From Aphanomyces cochlioides (taxonomy: Eukaryota > Oomycota > Saprolegniomycetes > Saprolegniales > Verrucalvaceae): a stretch of DNA of 64,000 bases. This document shows positions 21,706 to 29,963 of the stretch, in pieces. The notes under the pieces are model-generated. The model was not told the origin of the DNA and did not search any database. It saw nothing but the letters and a program-made list of their open reading frames with translations. Each line of letters opens with the position of its first letter. Within the stretch, counting starts at the first letter, position 1. Where the stretch lies: positions 1 through 64,000 of the forward strand of contig JAHQRK010000058.1 of assembly GCA_019828595.1 (NCBI GenBank), given 5' to 3'. Both the position numbers and the translations under genes were made by a program.

Positions 21706-24700
21706 TTAATTTGGGGCTGAAGGTTGGAGCGCGAGCAAAGTCGGGTACTTGGCTACCAGTGGGCGATAGACAGGTTGTCTATGCAAAGTATTGATTGCTG
21801 AAATTGCTTCCACTCGTTGAGGGCTGTCAACTTCTTGGAGGCGAAGCCATCTGCGGATCGATGCATGCCATCGGATGAAGCTGACTTCTTGCCAAATTTC
21901 TGGCGGAGGCGGCTTCTTCGATTCGAACTTGGCGGCGTTGTGCGTTGTCCAAATATAGTGAAGGTTGGAAGCACACAGAAGAGCCCAGAGCACAAACAGT
22001 ATGTCTTGAAGCTGGCTACCGCGTTCGTTGACTTGAAAGCGGTCGATGTTGGTGATGGCAGTCCAATCGAAATTGACACCGAAGCATCGCCAAGCGGTCG
22101 CGTGAAAACGCCAAAGGGGATACACGCGAGAGCAGGTGTGGAAGGCGTGGTGTTGGTTCTCCGGTGCGTCGCAATTGGTATAGACACAGCAAATTACGTC
22201 TGGCTGCTGAGGTTGCAAGTAGAACAAGCGCGAGTTGACAGGCAGCATGTTGAACAACAGTCGAAACCAAACGTCGCCATGGAGGGGAGGCGGCCAACGG
22301 CATGTTTTGCGGATGAGTCGCACGTAGGTCGCAATATCTTGTTGCTCGACGCGGGACGATGTCGCCACTGGGTGCGGTTTTCCATCCGAAGGGGCGTGAT
22401 GCGCCAAACGTGATACGAGTCGCTTGGGCCAACGCTCGAAGGATAGCAATTGATCTTTGAAAAGTGCCTTGAAAGGGTGACTTGTTGTATCGATATCGGT
22501 CAAAGCAGTTCCAGTTCGAACGCCAGACGTGCGGAGGACTTGGTCGAATATCTTGGTGAGGTGGCTATAAACTTGACCAGCACGTTCGGGTGCTGCAAAT
22601 CCCATCGCGCCGTTCGCTTGTAACGTCACTTGTGCCGCACGGTTGTTGGATGACAGTCGATCAATAAACGCAGCTCTTGTAGGCCATGTCCCTTGCCGTG
22701 TCAAGAAGTCTTTGAGGCAGTGGAAACCGTTTTGAGACGCATGTCTACACCATCGACGACACAGAGCAGTCTTCACGACATTTGATGTAGCACCCGCAGG
22801 ACCAACTTGCAGAGCGGGGTAGGATGTCAGCCACACGGGGAGGTTCAAAAGTTCTTCGAGGCTTGGTGGCGAAGCGGTTCGCTTGGCCATAGGTGTGGCG
22901 GCCCATTGATGCCAAATGTCGTGCCAAAGAGGATGCAGCTCCCACAAAAACAACCACTTGGAGCTGTGGTTGGGGAAGTACGTGAGAAAGTCGAACGGGT
23001 GGGTGTCGCGATACAGCTTGTTCATGACACGGGAAAATTGTCTCTTGACAAGCAACTTCCATGGGGCAAATGTGTTGGGTGAATTGGGCTGCATCAAGAG
23101 TTGGAGCCGCAGCAGTCGCTGAGTCCGAAGCTTCGAAGCCACATGCGGAATACCGAGGCCGAGTTTTTGATCGAACTGCCACTTGCGGCAAATAGTTGAG
23201 CGATGATGGTCGGTGATTTGCGTCTTCCGACCAAGGATGTACTTGTTGACCATTCTTTGCCAAACGGCAACCATCGTTGGAGGCACATACACTGCAGCCG
23301 TGACATGCCATAACAACGACAACAACATGGTCGATACGATGAGTTTGCGGCCTTGGATGGTTCGCGCACGACTTCCCCACGTTTGAAACGCAGCCAGAAA
23401 CTTGTCGTTCAGTTGCTGGACTTGAAAATCGCGCGGCAGTCGGTGGCCAAAGAGAATACCAAGGTATTTCACTGGCTTCTCGCTCGGCAAGACGTTCAAG
23501 AGGCCACCATCGTCGATGTCTTCGATATCGAGATTGTTGTTGAGCGCCAAAGTCATGCACTTGGCAACGTTGAGACGAGCTCCAGACACAGAGCAAAAGT
23601 CTTCGACAATTGCCATTTGCTCGACCGCCGCTTGGAGGGATGACGAGAGTAGAGTCGTGTCGTCGGCAAAGTAGATGCTCGTCAGTGAGTCTCCATTTGG
23701 AAGGGGAATACCAAAATCAGGAGATCCGCGTAGCATTTCGCCGAGTGGCTCGAGGTAAAGTACGAAGAGCATGCACGATAGGGGGCAACCTTGCTTGACT
23801 CCGCGGGTAGGCCGTATGGTAGGGCCAAGACCGTCGTTGAAAATGATCTGGACCAGAGGCGTATTGTAAAGCAACTGAACCCAAGACACAAATGTGGGAC
23901 CGATGTTCATCTCCTTGAGTACGTCGAAGAGAAAGCCTTGGTCAACCATATCGTATGCCTTGGAAAAGTCGAGAAACGTCGCGTAGTAGTCGTGGTCTTC
24001 ATTGGTACAGAAAGTCTGCAATGCTTGTACCAGCATCACGTGGTCGTGCAAGCGACGGCCAGGGACAAAACCAGCTTGGCTTGGGTGAGCGAGGTATGGG
24101 GCAACTTGTGCAAGACGGTAGGCCAGCGCCCGCGATAGAATCTTGACTTCAACCGACATGAGAGTAATCGGCCGATAGTTGCCAGGGTCGCCTCTGTCTC
24201 CAGCCTTGAACAAGAGCGCCACTGCACTTCGGCGTTGTTGGAGCAGGAGGTGACCGTGATGGGTGAGTTGGTAGTTGAACACCTTGAGCAGGATTTGGGC
24301 GAATACGTCCGGGGAGACTTGAAAGAAAGCTGCAGGCCAGCCGTCTGAACCAGGAGACTTGTTCGGGTTCATAGACTTGAGCGCGCCGCACAGGTCTTCC
24401 GCCGTGAGAGGACTTTCCAGAGCGTCGCGCTGTTCTTGAGTGAGACGTCGAGTAATGGCTCGAATGATAGCTCGGCGACGGGCCCGATTCAACGGTGGTT
24501 GGTCTCTTGGAGTGACCATGATGTTTTTCCAATGAGACGTAAAACCAGCCTTGACTTCAGACGGGTCAGTCGACGTTACACCGTTGATTGTCACGGACGA
24601 GAGCGGCACTTTGATCCCCTTGGGTCGACGAAAAAAGTGACTGGTACCTCGCTCGTTGACGTTGGCGTGAAAGTCGAATTGCTGATCCAGGTTGAACTGT

Positions 24701-25860
24701 CGGTACTCGCTGCGGGCAGTGTCAAGGGCTTGATGGGCGGTATTAACAATGGATGTCTCAACGAGTCCCATGTCGAATGCTCGGCGGGAAGTAAGCCACT
24801 TCATCTTGAGGCTGTTGAGTGTGTACTTCATCGAGTCAATGTACTGGCGATGACTGACTTGGAGACGCTTCTTCATTCTCTTCAACCAGCCGTACCACTT
24901 TGCGCCAAAGTTTTGAGTGTCGTCTGCGCGCATCTCGTCCAAAAGTTGATTGGCTTCGGCCTTGATCGCTGCGACTACTTGAGGGTTCTTTAAGAGCTCA
25001 CGGGGGAGGCGCCAGTAACTTCGGTCGGGAGCTCGCTGCTCGCAGGAGAGGACCACTTTGTGTTCCATGTGGTCGCCTGCAAAGCTGCTTGGGGAATAGC
25101 TTGAACGTGCGTACGTTTGAGCGACGATATCTTGGTCCACAAACAGGTAGTCGAGGCGGTTGCTTCGACCAGGGCCGCTGTAAACGCGCTCGTTGGGGTG
25201 GTGCATCCTCCACGCATCGATAACACCAAGTGCTGAAAGCCAGGCAATGCATTCCGCCTTACCAGCGTTGTGGTCTTGGCGAGGTCGAGTCGCGTCCAGA
25301 TGCTCTTCCAGGGGTAAGTTGAAATCGCCTCCGACAAAGTGAATGCTGTCGTCTTCAAAGTCGCGAGGCAGATCGTCGAAAAACGGTGCTCGAGAGTGAG
25401 CGATAACCGGGGCATAGACGTTGTGAAAGTACACAGGAACGCCGTCCCACTGAGTTCGAACAACCATGTATCTTCCAGGTCGGTCATGGGTGGTCAAGTG
25501 TTGCAGGTCGAGGAATCCAGGCATGGATCCATGGAAATACGATGCCACACCGCAGCGCCGATTGTTGAGTGAGTCGACGCGATCAGTGCGGAGATCGTTG
25601 GTGAAGAGCTTGTATTTGCCAACGCCTACTTCGTTGTTGAGGTGGAGTTGGAAGGTTTCGAGATGTTTGATGTTATTGATTTTGGTTTCTTGAAAGAAAA
25701 CGGCTTGGGTCGGAATTTGGAGTCGCCGCGCCACAAGATGTCCGTTGTCTTTCAGCCCATTGAGGTTGGCAGTGGTCAGTTCGAGTATGGGGAACTTGGT
25801 GAAGAGACCGGCCGCGACCACCTTAGCCACGGAACGCGACAGACGTTGCGTTCGCAACAT
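21706..25860 (-). CDS. ORF2: APE-type endonuclease and reverse transcriptase (1384 aa)
   Basis: This is the replication enzyme of the element: it nicks the target and copies the RNA at the nick. Residues ~25-272 are an exonuclease-endonuclease-phosphatase domain with the Asn of ANLNG (32), Glu of QETK (58), Tyr of NVYAP (149), GGDFN (177-181), RLDY (235-238) and the final Asp-His (263-264). Residues ~490-805 are the RT: NKSPGSDG (500-507), NYRPI (561), QAGFVPGR (595), LDFSKAYD (630), RGVKQGCPLS (686), catalytic YFADD (730-734) and KYLG (798). A zinc finger C-x4-C-x7-H-x4-C lies at 1225-1243. No RNase H domain was seen. The start is the first ATG in the frame, inside the end of ORF1 and within a hairpin. 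The enzyme presumably recognises the tRNA-Ile D-arm; which residues do so is unknown. Confidence 0.95.
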   Translation of the reverse strand: MLRTQRLSRSVAKVVAAGLFTKFPILELTTANLNGLKDNGHLVARRLQIPTQAVFFQETKINNIKHLETFQLHLNNEVGVGKYKLFTNDLRTDRVDSLNNRRCGVASYFHGSMPGFLDLQHLTTHDRPGRYMVVRTQWDGVPVYFHNVYAPVIAHSRAPFFDDLPRDFEDDSIHFVGGDFNLPLEEHLDATRPRQDHNAGKAECIAWLSALGVIDAWRMHHPNERVYSGPGRSNRLDYLFVDQDIVAQTYARSSYSPSSFAGDHMEHKVVLSCEQRAPDRSYWRLPRELLKNPQVVAAIKAEANQLLDEMRADDTQNFGAKWYGWLKRMKKRLQVSHRQYIDSMKYTLNSLKMKWLTSRRAFDMGLVETSIVNTAHQALDTARSEYRQFNLDQQFDFHANVNERGTSHFFRRPKGIKVPLSSVTINGVTSTDPSEVKAGFTSHWKNIMVTPRDQPPLNRARRRAIIRAITRRLTQEQRDALESPLTAEDLCGALKSMNPNKSPGSDGWPAAFFQVSPDVFAQILLKVFNYQLTHHGHLLLQQRRSAVALLFKAGDRGDPGNYRPITLMSVEVKILSRALAYRLAQVAPYLAHPSQAGFVPGRRLHDHVMLVQALQTFCTNEDHDYYATFLDFSKAYDMVDQGFLFDVLKEMNIGPTFVSWVQLLYNTPLVQIIFNDGLGPTIRPTRGVKQGCPLSCMLFVLYLEPLGEMLRGSPDFGIPLPNGDSLTSIYFADDTTLLSSSLQAAVEQMAIVEDFCSVSGARLNVAKCMTLALNNNLDIEDIDDGGLLNVLPSEKPVKYLGILFGHRLPRDFQVQQLNDKFLAAFQTWGSRARTIQGRKLIVSTMLLSLLWHVTAAVYVPPTMVAVWQRMVNKYILGRKTQITDHHRSTICRKWQFDQKLGLGIPHVASKLRTQRLLRLQLLMQPNSPNTFAPWKLLVKRQFSRVMNKLYRDTHPFDFLTYFPNHSSKWLFLWELHPLWHDIWHQWAATPMAKRTASPPSLEELLNLPVWLTSYPALQVGPAGATSNVVKTALCRRWCRHASQNGFHCLKDFLTRQGTWPTRAAFIDRLSSNNRAAQVTLQANGAMGFAAPERAGQVYSHLTKIFDQVLRTSGVRTGTALTDIDTTSHPFKALFKDQLLSFERWPKRLVSRLAHHAPSDGKPHPVATSSRVEQQDIATYVRLIRKTCRWPPPLHGDVWFRLLFNMLPVNSRLFYLQPQQPDVICCVYTNCDAPENQHHAFHTCSRVYPLWRFHATAWRCFGVNFDWTAITNIDRFQVNERGSQLQDILFVLWALLCASNLHYIWTTHNAAKFESKKPPPPEIWQEVSFIRWHASIRRWLRLQEVDSPQRVEAISAINTLHRQPVYRPLVAKYPTLLALQPSAPN

Positions 25861-28822
25861 CTCCCAGCATGAGTGTCTGAGTGTCGGGTTGGAACATCAC
25901 TTGGTTGTCGAAGGTGGGGTCCAGGGAGCCAGCCTCATGGAATTCCAGGATCGTGGTCAAGACGTATCGCGACTTCTCGTCTTCGCCGGCATACAACGTT
26001 TCCATGATATTCCAAATCAAGAGGCCGAAGCTCGTGTCAAGCAATATGGCAGATAGCGATACGCCCGACAAACAGCGGGAGCCCAAATGAGAAGCCAGTG
26101 CAGTGACCGGGTACTTGGTAGAGGCCACGATCGCAGCATCACTGTTGTAGTACGTTGGAGCATGAATGGCCAAGAGAACTTCTGCCACAGCCAACACTTC
26201 TTCCAGGTCGCCGCGGTGGAGGGAAATCTCGTCGCCGTCAATGGTAGTATCGATGAAGTCGATGTTCTTGAATAGCTCGATGTTGCTGAAGATGGCTTGA
26301 ACGTGCTCGCGGGTCATACGCACACCCCACGTCAATGAGTACAGCTGGGAGAACGGTTTGTCTCCACCCCAAGTCGCTCGAAGCCACCGATGGAGGAGGC
26401 GTTGTCTCACAAAGTACTCAAAGCATGCACGGTCTTCATCAAAAAGTCGGTGCAGTTGCAAGCCAAATTCAATCGGGGAACGCTCGAGATGGCTACACAG
26501 CATGTCGACGCGGCCGTCGTTGATGAGTTGGGCAAGGTTGAACGAGCTGTTGGTCACTGCATCTTCGACTTGGGTTGAGAGATGCAATGGAACTTTGGCT
26601 GTCTTGGTGTCGAGGTCTTGTAGTTCGGCGAGAATTTCGTCAAGAGACATTTCTATGCGCTTGGGAACGCCATCTTGGATCTTGGTGCCGCCGACAAATT
26701 GACCGGACGTAGGGAGGTGGGGAGGGTCATCCGAGACGTCCAGCTTGGGTACAATCGTTGAGATCTTGTAATCGCCAAACTGAGCAACGTGTTCCTCGGG
26801 GTTGACACACACACGTTCGTCGAGGGCTTCAAACATGTTGGGCGAAATCCAAGAGCGGCCATGCTCGGGGGAATCCACTTGCTGTTGCGTCTTCTTGCGC
26901 TTGCCTCTCGACGCCTTGACGCCAGTCCACTGCGGAGGGTTGGCTTGCGCAGTTTTCCGACGTTTTGGCGCCTTGGGAGTCGAAGAAGGCGGGTTGGTTG
27001 GGCTGGGAGCTGGCTTGTTCAATCCATATTGGCGGGACGTTGCATCAAGGTCCAAACGAACCAAGTTCTTGTCACGAAAATACCACCCTTGACCGTACAC
27101 GCGGAGACAACGGCCCTTGAAAAGAATTTCTTCGACGAGACGGCCGTCGCGCTGTATGGTCGTTGGTACGGAGGTTCCTTCAAAGTAAAGGCGGTACCGA
27201 GAGCTCGCCATACCGCTTGAAGAGGAAACGTTGGGGTAGGAGCCCCACAGGAAGCGTGGCTCCAACTTGGTCATGACGTCGAAGATCAGGCGCTCTTCGT
27301 CTTGATCTTGAAGGCCTTGAGGGATGTCCATGAAAAATCCGCCGAGGACGTGCGGAACGTTCATCGTGAAGTGTTGGGACGAGCCATCTCGAGCGACTTG
27401 AATCTTAAACGCGATGCCTCGCAGCTTCGTCATCGCTTCGTGAGAGGCAACACCCCACTTGAGCATGCGGTTCGGGATGTCCTTCTCGCATCTCACAATG
27501 TCAGCAATCGCAGTGTCGAGGCCGAGGGCTTGGTTGTCGAAAAGGATCGATGCCATGGCAGCTGAAACATCGATGGTCTTCGTGTGTGCACCCGTGGGCA
27601 TCTGCAACCAGCCGACGATGCCGCGCGCCGAGTGCTTCTGGATCGGGAGGGTGTCTTCAAACGTGAGGGTTCCAGCAGCACGCTTGCGAAGGAGGGGTTC
27701 GAGTTCCTCCATCGTGGGCTGGTAAGGAGCAACGTCCTTGGTCTTGATGGCCTTGGCAGACTGAGACCGCTGTTGCGCTTGGAAGGCCCATACGTCGTTG
27801 GGGGCCTGGCGGTTGTTGGGTTGGCCACGGCCAGGTGTCTGGGCTCCGCCAGATTGAGAAATGTTTTCCAAATGCGATCCGGGTGAAGCCTGAGATGATG
27901 GCTGGCGGACTGAGTGAGAGTCCGAGTCGTGCGTCAGACCAACACTCAAGCGTGCGTCAGAGGCTTGGTCTTGTCCGGACCCTGTCCCATGGTGGACAGA
28001 GTCACACGTTTGACCTTCACTCGCGTTGGACTTCGAGAAGCTTCCATGGGTGACTTGGTCTTGAGTATTCCCATGACCAACACTGGCCACAGGGTTGTTC
28101 GCGATTGTTCCAGATCTTGCCCGATGATTCTTCGAGAAGAGACCATCACTCATGGAGCGACTAGTCTCGATGGGATCTTGACCTGTCGCCAGAGTGGACT
28201 TGTCGCTCGGGGGATTCTTCGAGAAGGGACCTTCACTCAGGGATGGACTGTTCTCGAATCTTCCTTGACATGTCGTCATGTTGACGTCGGTGCTTGAGCG
28301 AGTCTTCGAGAAGCCACTATCACTCGTCGAGAGAACATTCTCGAAAGGAACAGAACCCAACGGAGTCTTGCCAGGCAAGCCACCATCACTCACGATGGAC
28401 GTGGTTGATGGAGATTCTTCGGGCAAGGTCGTTGACGTCATGAGCACATCTTCCGAGGTTGGAACGCCGTCTTGCCAGGCTTCGTCGCAAGTGTCAGAGG
28501 TCGTTGGATCATTCGCGGGATCGCAAGCCTTCGTCGAGCGAGTCACAGGCAAGGGTTCAAAACGGCGCGGTTTCGAAGGGGTTGCACGTTGACGTGGAAA
28601 CGGAACGCGCGTTGGAGTAGGGAGCGGATTCGTAGACGCGTCATGATGCGAAGCGTTGGAAGCATCGTCGACGTCCTCTTCCAACGACGACGCCATGTCG
28701 GTATCGCTTGGGGATGGGTCAGCAACGACGATGACGTCCATATCGCTGGGGCTGGACGCCGAGGGAGAGAACGCGGAGGAGCAAGATGGGGCACGAGGGT
28801 TGGTCGAGCGGGTAGCAACCAT
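25823..28822 (-). CDS. ORF1 protein of family A (999 aa), putative RNA-binding partner
   Basis: I chose the ATG at 28822 (MVATRSTNPR); the frame is open further upstream through the 5' UTR into antisense tRNA, but A0 and A6 support this start. Residues 1-160 are Ser/Thr/Pro/Asp-rich and probably disordered. Residues 160-246 hold three 29-aa repeats with FEN and FSKN cores, plus more diverged units on both sides. Residues ~485-595 (GGFFMDIPQG to LVRLDLD) have an alternating strand/helix pattern that might be an RRM-like fold (inference). Basic clusters PKRRK (619) and RGKRKK (639) look like nuclear signals or RNA contacts. The C-terminal ~265 residues match nothing I recognise. No CCHC knuckle is visible. 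It is long for a LINE ORF1. Confidence 0.9.
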   Translation of the reverse strand: MVATRSTNPRAPSCSSAFSPSASSPSDMDVIVVADPSPSDTDMASSLEEDVDDASNASHHDASTNPLPTPTRVPFPRQRATPSKPRRFEPLPVTRSTKACDPANDPTTSDTCDEAWQDGVPTSEDVLMTSTTLPEESPSTTSIVSDGGLPGKTPLGSVPFENVLSTSDSGFSKTRSSTDVNMTTCQGRFENSPSLSEGPFSKNPPSDKSTLATGQDPIETSRSMSDGLFSKNHRARSGTIANNPVASVGHGNTQDQVTHGSFSKSNASEGQTCDSVHHGTGSGQDQASDARLSVGLTHDSDSHSVRQPSSQASPGSHLENISQSGGAQTPGRGQPNNRQAPNDVWAFQAQQRSQSAKAIKTKDVAPYQPTMEELEPLLRKRAAGTLTFEDTLPIQKHSARGIVGWLQMPTGAHTKTIDVSAAMASILFDNQALGLDTAIADIVRCEKDIPNRMLKWGVASHEAMTKLRGIAFKIQVARDGSSQHFTMNVPHVLGGFFMDIPQGLQDQDEERLIFDVMTKLEPRFLWGSYPNVSSSSGMASSRYRLYFEGTSVPTTIQRDGRLVEEILFKGRCLRVYGQGWYFRDKNLVRLDLDATSRQYGLNKPAPSPTNPPSSTPKAPKRRKTAQANPPQWTGVKASRGKRKKTQQQVDSPEHGRSWISPNMFEALDERVCVNPEEHVAQFGDYKISTIVPKLDVSDDPPHLPTSGQFVGGTKIQDGVPKRIEMSLDEILAELQDLDTKTAKVPLHLSTQVEDAVTNSSFNLAQLINDGRVDMLCSHLERSPIEFGLQLHRLFDEDRACFEYFVRQRLLHRWLRATWGGDKPFSQLYSLTWGVRMTREHVQAIFSNIELFKNIDFIDTTIDGDEISLHRGDLEEVLAVAEVLLAIHAPTYYNSDAAIVASTKYPVTALASHLGSRCLSGVSLSAILLDTSFGLLIWNIMETLYAGEDEKSRYVLTTILEFHEAGSLDPTFDNQVMFQPDTQTLMLGDVANATSVAFRG
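25843..25860 (-). promoter_or_regulatory. Hairpin on the ORF2 start codon inside the ORF1-ORF2 overlap
   Basis: In the sense RNA, ATGTTGCG-AA-CGCAACGT can fold into an 8-bp stem (one wobble) that contains the ORF2 ATG. It lies 18 nt before the end of the overlap (ORF1 stop at 25823-25825). A structure at this place could help or restrain re-initiation on ORF2. The same sequence is in A1-A7; A0 has lost it together with the ATG. Confidence 0.35.
28020..28400 (-). repeat. 87-bp minisatellite inside ORF1
   Basis: On the plus strand the unit begins with variants of ttcttcgagaagagaccatc followed by actcatgga. Three units in good register cover 28085-28345; more diverged units are seen near 28030 and 28375. 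It encodes the 29-aa repeats of ORF1. It occurs in A1, A3, A5 and A6 and is missing from A0. Confidence 0.8.
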
Positions 28823-28840
28823 ATTGTCAGATAGCGTAGA

Positions 28841-28876
28841 GTGGTACTGCGGGGTAGCTGGCAAATTGGAAACTGG
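28841..28876 (-). promoter_or_regulatory. Conserved 36-nt 5' terminus of the element
   Basis: The 36 nt next to the tRNA are identical in A1, A3, A5 and A6 and also in the otherwise very diverged A0 (2853-2888). Key words on the plus strand are gtggtactgcgggg and caaattggaaactgg. Such conservation in an untranslated leader suggests an internal promoter or an RNA element; gene conversion is the alternative. Confidence 0.4.
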
Positions 28877-28949
28877 GGTCGTATAGCTCAGTCGGTAGAG
28901 CATGGTGCTAATAACGCCAGGGTCCTGGGTTCGAGCCCCAGTATGACCA
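28877..28949 (+). tRNA. tRNA-Ile(AAT), copy 3
   Basis: Identical to copy 1; T6 terminator at 28953-28958. Its 5' base directly follows the 5' terminus of the full-length element A3, so a divergent pair (LINE leftward, tRNA rightward) starts from one point. Confidence 0.97.
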
Positions 28950-29949
28950 ACGTTTTTTCCCCTTTTCTCCGATTTCGTCCTCTCCTCTCAACATTCTTGC
29001 CTTTCCTTAGGATTCCTCCTGTATTCTTCTCAGCTCTTACTAGTCACCTCATGCCACGTCCAGCACGAAAAGATGTGCTCACCTCTACGCACATATGGAT
29101 AAGACATTCCTTGAATCTCTCTTTCACGGACTGTGGTCCATCTGCAGTGTCCATCTATACTCTTGACAAGACAAATGCAGTCTTGTTTTTGTTCTGTTGA
29201 GTCTCTTCGCGAGGCTTGCTCCAAACGCTCGTGTGTTTACGATGGTTGACACATCGAGATACGCCGACATGTCTTGATGTAGTCATGCAATCGTTTGCAA
29301 TGATCTCTGAGTCTGTGAATTTCATTTGAATCACCTCAACGTGGCAGCCAAGGCATGCATCCAAAATACATGTAAATAGGAATCTACACGGATAAACAAA
29401 ACGAAGCATCTCGAATGGGATCGACAATCTTTTCAAGATCGTGTAGCTTTGCCTTCACAAAGCTCTGTCCTGGCTTGTTGGCGTTATATGAATGAGCCAC
29501 TTGACAGTGGTCGACAACGACGATGAACTTTTCTCCATACTGAAGCAAAGTATTTGAGTTTTGATAAGAAATTTGACCCGCCGAATATGAATTTCATGAG
29601 GATTTGCATGCAATAAGAAATAACTTGGAAAACATTATAGCGTTTGAGAAACATGACTTTAAAGACGAAAATGTAGGTCAAAACTCTCTGCTAATAATAA
29701 CGTTTATAATTAAATAGTATGCGTGTAAAAGGATATGGACAGAGGACACGAGGAATGAAGCTTGGGACTGTCGAGGGCTGACGACGAGCGGATGCCAAAT
29801 TGAATTGCGTAGGTTTTGTTTTGTTGGGAGAGTGGATGGTGTGTGGGATATGTTGTAGGTTTCTTTTGTGTGTGGAAAAAAAGTGTGTGTGTCAATGTGT
29901 TTGAGAACGTGTGTTGTGTGATGTGGTGTGTATGGGAATAAGTATAATA
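28950..29949. other. Spacer 3 of the tRNA module
   Basis: Like spacer 1, but with cctctcctctcaac near 28983, shared with spacer 5, and gaatatg near 29586. The coding-like stretch is at 29384-29593. No gene was recognised. Confidence 0.8.
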
Positions 29950-29963
29950 GGTCGTATAGCTCA
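29950..29963 (+). repeat. 14-bp target-site duplication left of B3
   Basis: The sequence ggtcgtatagctca stands between spacer 3 and the B3 3' end. Confidence 0.9.

Larger units (their letters stand above)
11052..28876. repeat. 17.8-kb segmental duplication, left copy
   Basis: Contains tRNA 1, spacer 1, B1, A2, tRNA 2, spacer 2, B2, A3. It matches 28877-46700 element by element (17825 against 17824 bp), with the same A truncation point and the same spacer variants at equivalent places. The outer edges may not fall exactly at the tRNA, since spacers 1 and 3 differ at a few bases. Confidence 0.85.
21549..28876 (-). mobile_element. A3: full-length, apparently intact family A LINE (reference copy)
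   Basis: The element is 7328 bp, in sense order: 54-nt 5' UTR (28823-28876), ORF1 (999 aa), ORF2 (1384 aa) overlapping by 38 nt, and 157-nt 3' UTR (21549-21705) ending TACCTCCCCATTGCAG with no poly(A) or simple-repeat tail. It is flanked by the 14-bp duplication at 21535 and the complete tRNA 3. An APE-type endonuclease plus RT plus C-terminal finger, two ORFs and strict target choice suggest the L1/Tx1 side of the LINE tree, but that needs a phylogeny. With A5, it is one of two copies with both ORFs whole. Confidence 0.95.

Noticed and set aside
21706..22200. RNase H domain at the ORF2 C-terminus
   Set aside because: No pattern of spaced acidic catalytic residues was seen; the region contains the zinc finger and a Trp-rich tail typical of RT-associated C-termini.
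25823..28903. ORF1 starting at the antisense-tRNA ATG (1026 aa)
   Set aside because: The extension depends on the flank, differs in A5, and is out of frame in A6; MVATRS is common to all.
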